Below are positions 57,888 through 64,000 of a DNA stretch of 64,000 bases, piece by piece (the first letter of the stretch is position 1; each line of letters starts with the position of its first letter). Made by a program: the position numbers and the translations under genes. This DNA is from Asterias amurensis (Eukaryota > Echinodermata > Asteroidea > Forcipulatida > Asteriidae): the NCBI RefSeq assembly GCF_032118995.1, contig NC_092649.1:26533927-26597926 (forward strand), in the 5' to 3' direction. The notes under the pieces are model-generated. The model was not told the origin of the DNA, did no database searches, and was given only the letters and a program-made list of their open reading frames with translations.

Positions 57888-58260
57888 AGCCATTATTATA
57901 CAGTTTCGGCACAGAAAAAAAAGTTCACAGATTTACAATTAACTTGCACTTTTACAGGGTTTACAGAAGGTAATGGTAAAAGACTTCTCTTGAAATATTA
58001 TTCCATGAAATGCTTTACTTTTCGAGGAACCATTAAAACAATTATCAACTCTCGTTTTCGAGAATTACAAATTTATTTTAAACACATGTCATGACATGGC
58101 GAAACGTGCCGAAACAAGGGTTGGTTTTCCCCGTTATTTTCTCCCGACTCCGATGACCGATTGAGCCTAAATTTTTACAGGTTTGTTATTTTTTATATCA
58201 GTTGTGATACTCAAAGTGTGGGCCTTTGGACAATACTGTTTACCGAAAGTGTCCAATGGC
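57888..58260. mobile_element. MITE related to 48,863-49,227
   Basis: Same ends and interior as the R2-specific element. TTAA is seen only on the left side (57,884-57,887). Confidence 0.65.
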
Positions 58261-58306
58261 TGGGCCCAATCAATATCATTGGTCAAATTCAAAAAGTGAG
58301 AATTGA

Positions 58307-58702
58307 ACCCGGTTCATACTTCATACGAATGCTATAATAAGCGTATTTTGCGGTCGCACTAAATACTGAGAACTTAAGACCCCTCACGACAACTCACGAC
58401 AACAACTATTAAATGCACTTTAACAGAACATTTGAAAATAAGTCAACCGTTAAATATATGCACAAGAGTCATATGCATCTAAATCACTTTCTTGAAAAAA
58501 TTGTATTTTTAATTTAACTGTAAAAAAATTAAGTGAGTTGTCTGTATTTAGTGCGACCCGTATTTTTAGGTAACATGGCTGTTTTTGCAACGCATGTTTA
58601 GCAGTCAGGAGTTGAACACAATTCAACTCAACTGTTCCGATGTATTCATCACATTCCTACTACGACTGCATTCGTATTTGCAGTAAGTATGAACCAGGCT
58701 TA
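58307..58702. mobile_element. Foldback MITE (CCCGGTTCATACTT ends)
   Basis: Inverted termini around CCGGTTCATACTT and GAATGC, with an inner inverted GTCGCACTAAATAC pair. A shorter relative is at 63,248-63,385. Confidence 0.65.
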
Positions 58703-58734
58703 AGTTTAATGTAAATCTGTTGGCGTTTGAGTTT

Positions 58735-58990
58735 TGAGAAACAGCTCCCTGTTAAGTGGCTTAATTTTCCACGAATTTGATTTCGAGACCTCAGATTTAG
58801 AATTTGAGGTCTTGAAATCAAGCATCTGAAAGCACACAACTACATGTGACAAGGGTGCTTTTTTCTTTCATTATTATCTCACAACTTTGACGACCGATTG
58901 AGCTCAAATTTTCACAGGTTTGTTATTTTATGCATATAATGTTGAGAAGACTAGTCTTTGACAATTACCAATAGTGTTTACTGTCTTTAA
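58735..58990. mobile_element. Partial copy of the 9974-10,568 MITE family
   Basis: Shares the cgagacctcagatttagaat block and the terminal ttaccaatagtgt of the family; the left half is missing. Confidence 0.6.
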
Positions 58991-59031
58991 GTTGCTTTCA
59001 TTATGTTAGATTTATTGAGGCCTAGTTGGAG

Positions 59032-62000
59032 ATGAGTGATGTACTACCAGAGGCGGTACCAAGATCATGGCTTGGATTTGGAATGGGTCTTGCTGTTGGT
59101 GCTGTGGCTGCTTCAGGCGTTATCGGCTATATATGGAAGTGCTCAAAGGAGCAGTTTGTTGCAGACTGTAAGTTTAACTTGGAATTTTTTACATTTATAA
59201 AGAACAAAATCTACCTGGCAAGTAGATACACACATGGAGTGACCGCAAACCAAATTTATTAATACCTCACCATGCAATGCCTCAAATTCCATAAAACTTA
59301 TTTTGGTAAGCATAATTTATGCTTAGCTACCATATTGAAATTGGGCAAGGACCATAGACACGAAAAAGGACGAAGGCTTTTAAGCCAAGCAGCATGAAAT
59401 TCTGTGAGGTTTGCGAAAGCGCCATGTGTAAGACGAAAGCTTTTAAGCCAAGCAGCATGAAATTCTGTAAGGTTTACGAAAGCACCATGTGTAAATCTCT
59501 TCTGAATAGTGTTAATTTTGAACAGAACTAAGGGTTGACATCTTGGAATACGATCAGAGCATACTGATTGAAAAGTTTTTTGAACCAGCGTTACTCAAAT
59601 GAGATTTACACATCAGGCCATTAACTTTTTATTTTAGGTCTTCTCAGTCGTTTTAAAGCAGTTTGCAACAGCTGATTCTAGTTACTCATTGCAGGCCCGA
59701 TACTTTATTTATGCAAAAAAGGCATTGGGAGACTTTTGGGACGCTTGGTGGCAGCAGACTTACCAGGTAAAATCCATTGTTCTTGGTCATGTGCGCACGC
59801 TCGGAACTACGTGAACAATGGAAATTTACCTGGTAAGTCTGCTGCCACTTAGCGTCCCAAAGTCTCCCATAGCTTTCATGCCCCCCCCCCCCCCTCGGTC
59901 TTTGACTTGGTGCCCTTGAATTGCTCCAGTAGAATTTTACAATTTCCTCATAGGGTGAAAATACCTTGTGCCCTTGCCCTTTCAAAACGAAGCATACATT
60001 GATATTTGTCTCACATTTTCTTGTTTTCTTCAGATGTTCATTACGACCACATGTGGAATGAAAACCACCATCTAGGATCCTTTAATCCAAACACCAGTGT
60101 GGCCTCGTCACACTTTTCTACCCCAGTACGTACCGCAAGACCCGATGATGCCACGCATAGTGCTACCCAGAATCCCTTAATGGCCACCCACCACCACGAT
60201 GTCGTTCCCGCCACATCTCTCAGAGAGCATGATGGGAATCTGGACGTCAGGGAGCAGGGTATGGGATACGGTGATAGCCGCAATCTACTTCATCTCCTGT
60301 ACAACATGGCGGAAGACCAGTCACGGAAAGGTAAAGGCTTCAACCAGGCTAGATTGACCGGTGCCCCATTTCATAGAGCTGCTTAAGTACGAAAAGTGGC
60401 AAAGCACAACAAAGTTATGCTTAGCAGAATAAGGTTACCAGCCAACTAATATGCCACATGTACACTTTTGTGACCGGTATCCTGATAACTTCTGCTCTAC
60501 AGCAAATTTTAAGCAATAGTTTCAGTTTCTGCCCAGCTGTGGCGGTTGGCTTCAGTCATGCACACACAGCTAAACCATTCAACTCAGCAAAACTTTTTAA
60601 ATTTTTTTAAATTTTAAATTATTGTATCTTCAAGGCGCCATATAGCTGTTCTGTGAAAGGGAAGTTTCTATGTAAAGGGCTTTTGGGAGGGATCCACAAG
60701 ACCACATTAGCTCAAATTGTTCTTGTTTTCTTATTACAGGACTGGAATCAAAATGAGGAGAAAAGTTTAACTAGCACCAAGATAATATTTCTCCCATTTT
60801 TACTATGGGCGAGTACACTTTGATACTTAATTAATTAAGTTGTGATAAAACATTCATGTGACTATTTCAATGCAGAGAGCTCGGTCCACAGAGGTATTTC
60901 CTGTAACTCGTGCAACGCCAGTCCTTTATGTGGAACCAGATACAAGGTATGTATCAACTATTTTGTTGTTTCTTGGTCTTCACTGCGTGATAATGCCCTC
61001 GGTTGGTGGCTGATCGCTGTTAATGGACTTCGGCTCGAGCCCACTCACGGTGGCCAGCCACCAACCTGAGTCCAACTTCATAGAGCTACTTAAAAGCAGA
61101 AAATATTGCAAAACAGGAGCCATCCATAAATGATACCATCCACAAATGGGGAACATTTTGGATGTTTTTTTAAAATGATTTTGGATGCTTGTTTTTCTTT
61201 GGTAATGTGAGCATGCTCAGAACTGCTTTTTGATACTCCCTTCGGATGTGAAAAGCGATGTATACAAATTTTTTATAATTTTTATTAACACCATCATGTA
61301 TTCTGTTTGTTTCCGCAGTGTGCTAGTTGTGTGGACTATGATATATGCGAGCGATGTGAACCACATGACAGACATAATAGAACGCACGTCTTCATTCAAA
61401 TCAAGATACCCATTCCACCTCTTGCCAATCCAAGAAATGTCCTCATTAAGCCGTTTTATCCAGGTCGGTAAAAGTGAAATGTTTCATTATTTTTATAGAA
61501 CTTGAGGCCCGGTCACACAGGCCTCGATAACGAGAACGAGAATGGGAACCTAAAAAATGAACGCCCTCGGATTGGTTAAATTAGCGTTAGCTATTCTACA
61601 TGGAGCAATTCAACCAATAGAATGCGTTCTCTTTGTGTCGTTATCGTTATCGTTATCGTTTTCGGCATCGCTGCAGTGTGACTCGGCCTTTATGCTTATA
61701 AATGCATTGGCACATTTCATTTCAATACTAATGTTAACTCATTTTGATGTTATTCATCAGGAAAGAAGTTGCCAATATAAAATAAAATGTACTTTGGCAT
61801 TTGAATTAAAAACAAAAAATGTAAAACAAATATTCACATTTGTTGGCCTGTTTTGGCTCGTTTCTCCATACTGGTATTTCCGAAAAATGACTCATTTAGC
61901 TTGATGGCATCACATATGTTCCAGTTTCTGTCAACGTTGTTTTCAAAATTGTTTTAATAATTTGTGTTCCCCTATCATAGGTAAAGAGCTTCCAAGGCGG

Positions 62001-63609
62001 AGGCCAACATGGGAGGAAATCAACCATCTCAGGTCAAAGACATACTGTAAGTTGTTTTCAATTTTAGCAAAAAAAGTTGTTTTTGGAATTACTCAATTGT
62101 TTTAATCCTTTACAAGTTTAGATGTATACAATAAAGTGACACGGTTGGCTTGTGCGTAAAGCGCTCGCCTCTCACCAAGGTGACCCAGGTTCGATTCACG
62201 GCCAGGGCCATATGTGGGTTGAGTTATGCGTTGGTTCTCTGCTGTGTCACAAGGGTTTTCCAGACTATCCGGTTTTCCTCCCTCGGGGAAAAATCAAACA
62301 CTTTTGATCTTGGCTGCGCTCCGTGGTCATAATGGGTTGATGTGGCTAGCAGCTGAAGGCGCCCTTGCATGCCTGCTTCTCGAACACACTGTAGCCGCGT
62401 CCTTCGCAATTCAGCTCTAGCTGCGAGGATCAAAAATTTGATTTACAAAAGGTATCAAAACCCTTTAAATGACTGAGTTGCTTACCTGTTTGTCTTTATC
62501 CAGTTAATCAACATGAATTAGAAGCCCTATTTGAGCAGTACAGGACATTATGTACCAAAGACAGAGGTATAACCAGAGAAGTGTACGACCAATGCCTAGG
62601 ACCACTCGGTCTGGAGAAGAACTTAGTTATGGATAGAATATTCAAGGTAAGCTGTTACAGGCACTGTAGACCATTGTTGATTACTCAAAATGATTGTTAG
62701 CATAAAAACATACTTGGTAAGTAGCAATGGAGAACAAATTTGTGCTACAAGGGTGTTTTTTCGTTCATTATTCTCTTGCAACTTTGATGCCTAACGAGCG
62801 GTCTAGGTCACGGGACCAAGCTCTGGTGTTTTAAACAAGGTAGTGGGAAGGTAGTGCATTCTTATAGGATTTGAGGCATTGCATGGTGAGGTATCAATAT
62901 ACATTTGGTTTGCGGTAACACCATGTGTATATCTACTTGCCTGACGATGACTATACCATCTGCCCAGGTAATAGTTAATAAGCAGGACAGTTCTTTTCAG
63001 AACTGAGAAGTCTCCCGAACACCTGAACAATCTACTCCGTGGTAGTAGAATTAAGCAAGACAGTTCTCTAAGAACAAACTCTACCTGGCAAGTAGATACA
63101 CACATGGTGTTACGGCAAACCAAATATATATAGTGCATTCTTCTCTACCAGCCGTGCTCATCACACCGTGAAGGGGGTAACCTTGTTTCAGTTGAGGAGT
63201 AGGTGGCAATGTGCTTCTGGTGACAGTTTGTTTGGGTTGACAGCCTAAAGCCCGGTTCATTCTTCATGCGAATGCGATAGTGATCACATTTGATATCATA
63301 TACATGCATTTTGCGAAAAGAGAGTTGTGACATCAAATTCACGTCAAATTCCCTTCGCATCTGCAGGAAGAATGAACCATACTTAAATCAGTGAAGTGTA
63401 GCCCTCACCTTGAAGCGGTCTTCCCTGGCCTTGTGATGTTGGGCAATCTTTCATGAACAACAAAAAATTCCTAATAAACTAAATCACAATATATTTGACT
63501 TGTGTTGCACAGTTCTACGATGCAAATGGTGATGGCTATATTGACTTTGAGGAGTTTGTGTGTGGATTGTCTATCCTAATCAAAGGATCGCCAGAAGAGA
63601 AGGTTCGAT
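59032..63609 (+). CDS. Membrane-anchored ZZ zinc-finger/EF-hand protein, 5' part
   Basis: Seven coding exons: 59032-59167, 60034-60330, 60876-60946, 61319-61463, 61981-62046, 62504-62646, 63513-63609. All have matching phases and AG/GT borders; the fourth donor is GTCGGT. They encode ~318 residues and the gene runs off the window. An N-terminal helix ([19 protein letters not shown]) gives a likely membrane anchor. A His-rich linker follows, then a ZZ-type zinc finger ([19 protein letters not shown], then CERC and two His) and a helical region. An EF-hand has the complete loop [12 protein letters not shown], so calcium binding is expected. ZZ fingers bind protein partners such as histone tails or degrons. 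The exact family was not recognised. The ATG is chosen because a splice acceptor lies 22 bases upstream and the frame opens with the anchor. Confidence 0.85.
59196..59295. repeat. Partial repeat related to 62,903-63,125
   Basis: Shares ggcaagtagatacacacatg and the gcaaaccaaat end with the foldback repeat farther right; intronic. Confidence 0.6.
59370..59493. repeat. 62-bp tandem duplication
   Basis: Two near-identical 62-bp units (core ttttaagccaagcagcatga) in the first intron of the ZZ/EF-hand gene. Confidence 0.85.
59727..59869. repeat. 143-bp near-perfect palindrome
   Basis: Arms start gggagacttttgggacgc. Intronic; typical of a foldback MITE. Confidence 0.8.
61505..61690. mobile_element. 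TIR MITE (AGGCCCGGTCACAC)
   Basis: Inverted ends AGGCCCGGTCACAC and GTGTGACTCGGCCT with inner cgttatcg repeats. Intronic, ~186 bp. Confidence 0.65.
62135..62440 (+). mobile_element. tRNA-derived SINE, ~0.3 kb
   Basis: Pol III A-box-like GTTGGCTTGTGCGTAAAGC and B box GGTTCGATTC (62,188-62,197), then a body with ggttttcctccctcgg. Intronic in the ZZ/EF-hand gene. Confidence 0.75.
62660..62800. mobile_element. Fragment of the 9974-10,568 MITE family
   Basis: Shares tactcaaaat, gcataaaa and acttggt at the left and the gtgttttttcgttcattatt part; intronic. Confidence 0.5.
62903..63125. mobile_element. Foldback repeat
   Basis: Inverted arms of ~39 bp (ATTTGGTTTGCGGTAACACC and its complement with few changes); intronic. 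Confidence 0.7.
63248..63385. mobile_element. MITE (CCCGGTTCATTCTTC ends)
   Basis: 138-bp relative of 58,307-58,702, intronic. Confidence 0.6.
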
Positions 63610-63741
63610 GTAAGTAGAAAGTGCTCATTACTTGATTCTTGATGAAGTAATCCCTTTACAGCTGGTGAAAGCTAAACTGGGATGATGTGCTGTGCATGAA
63701 CCCGTGACCAGTAGTGCAATAAAAGTGTAGGACAAGACAAA

Positions 63742-63781
63742 ACATTAGAGGGAGAAACTAAACATTAGAGGGAGAAACTAG
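63742..63781. repeat. 20-bp tandem duplication
   Basis: Two exact 20-bp units (aacattagagggagaaacta) at the edge of the LINE fragment. Confidence 0.85.
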
Positions 63782-63975
63782 AGGAATCTGTCGTACACTT
63801 GCGGGCCGATTACCCGGATCTCCGGAAGGGCTGCAAGCCTAAATGCTTGGATGGAGGGTGCACTGACGACAGTAGAAGAGAATCTATTCCAGACCCTGAT
63901 GGTATGAGGGTAGAATGAATATTTGTAGCAGTCCAGGGAGACGGCATGCCAGATTTTAGGTGATTTCATTCATAT
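63770..63975 (-). mobile_element. LINE ORF2 C-terminal fragment
   Basis: The minus strand reads YKYSFYPHTIRVWNRFSS followed by VSAPSIQAF. The SFFPRTIRxWNxLP type of motif is found near the end of reverse-transcriptase proteins of CR1/L2-like LINEs. The fragment is short, truncated and intronic. Confidence 0.65.
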
Positions 63976-64000
63976 CATTTGCTTCACCAAAGCTTAGCTC

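Noticed and set aside
60741-60776. Alternative exon after the attacag acceptor in the ZZ/EF-hand gene
   Set aside because: It would put a stop six codons in; the acceptor at 60,875 keeps the frame and starts the zinc finger.

Overview
The window reads as deuterostome nuclear DNA, most likely an echinoderm and probably a sea star. This is an inference from the style of the repeats (TTAA-targeted foldback MITEs, tRNA-derived SINEs), from the intron-exon structure at the right end, and from the leucine-rich-repeat/immunoglobulin (LRR-Ig) receptors. No bacterial features (operons, ribosome binding sites) are present. Most of the first 54 kb consists of a few units copied several times, so the copies can be compared with each other to see what was inserted or lost.

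Region A (1-15,841): two and a fraction tandem copies of a ~7.3-kb unit. Each full unit holds one LRR-Ig transmembrane receptor on the minus strand with an intronless coding region (3272-5560, 762 residues; 10640-12919, 759 residues). The two proteins are about 92% identical by hand alignment. Their differences cluster in one LRR block and in the Ig domain, while the membrane segment and tyrosine-motif tail are nearly constant. The third copy (A3) keeps only the 3' flank.

Region B (15,842-54,180): a different ~10-kb unit in left-hand orientation (L, ending 25,225), then twice in the opposite orientation (R1, about 26,277-37,310; R2, about 37,311-53,870). L and R1 form a palindrome with ~10-kb arms around a 1.8-kb spacer. 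The unit carries a TATA-containing promoter, a 51-codon first exon with a perfect splice donor, later exon-like segments, and a run of internally repeated exons. Reading frames are not kept downstream, so it is a decayed gene or a spliced non-coding RNA. All five copies of the ~1.6-kb A flank sit downstream of a gene, either LRR-Ig or the B gene, in the same relative orientation. The two gene types therefore share one 3' cassette.

Copies differ by datable insertions: a 3.2-kb foldback element with 21-bp subterminal repeats (39,484-42,680), a 382-bp TTAA MITE in R1, a nested TTAA MITE, a 1.08-kb CRE-rich insert and a 176-bp element in R2, and SINE copy-number changes. A dispersed ~0.4-0.6-kb repeat carries a CCAAT box, an octamer or its remnant, a TATA-like box and a close match to the CTCF consensus, at least eight times between 24.8 and 54.6 kb.

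Region C (54,180-64,000): single-copy flank with MITEs, SINEs and a LINE 3' end. It contains the first seven coding exons of a plus-strand host gene (59,032-63,609, continuing beyond the window) encoding a membrane-anchored ZZ zinc-finger/EF-hand protein. No virus-like element was recognised.
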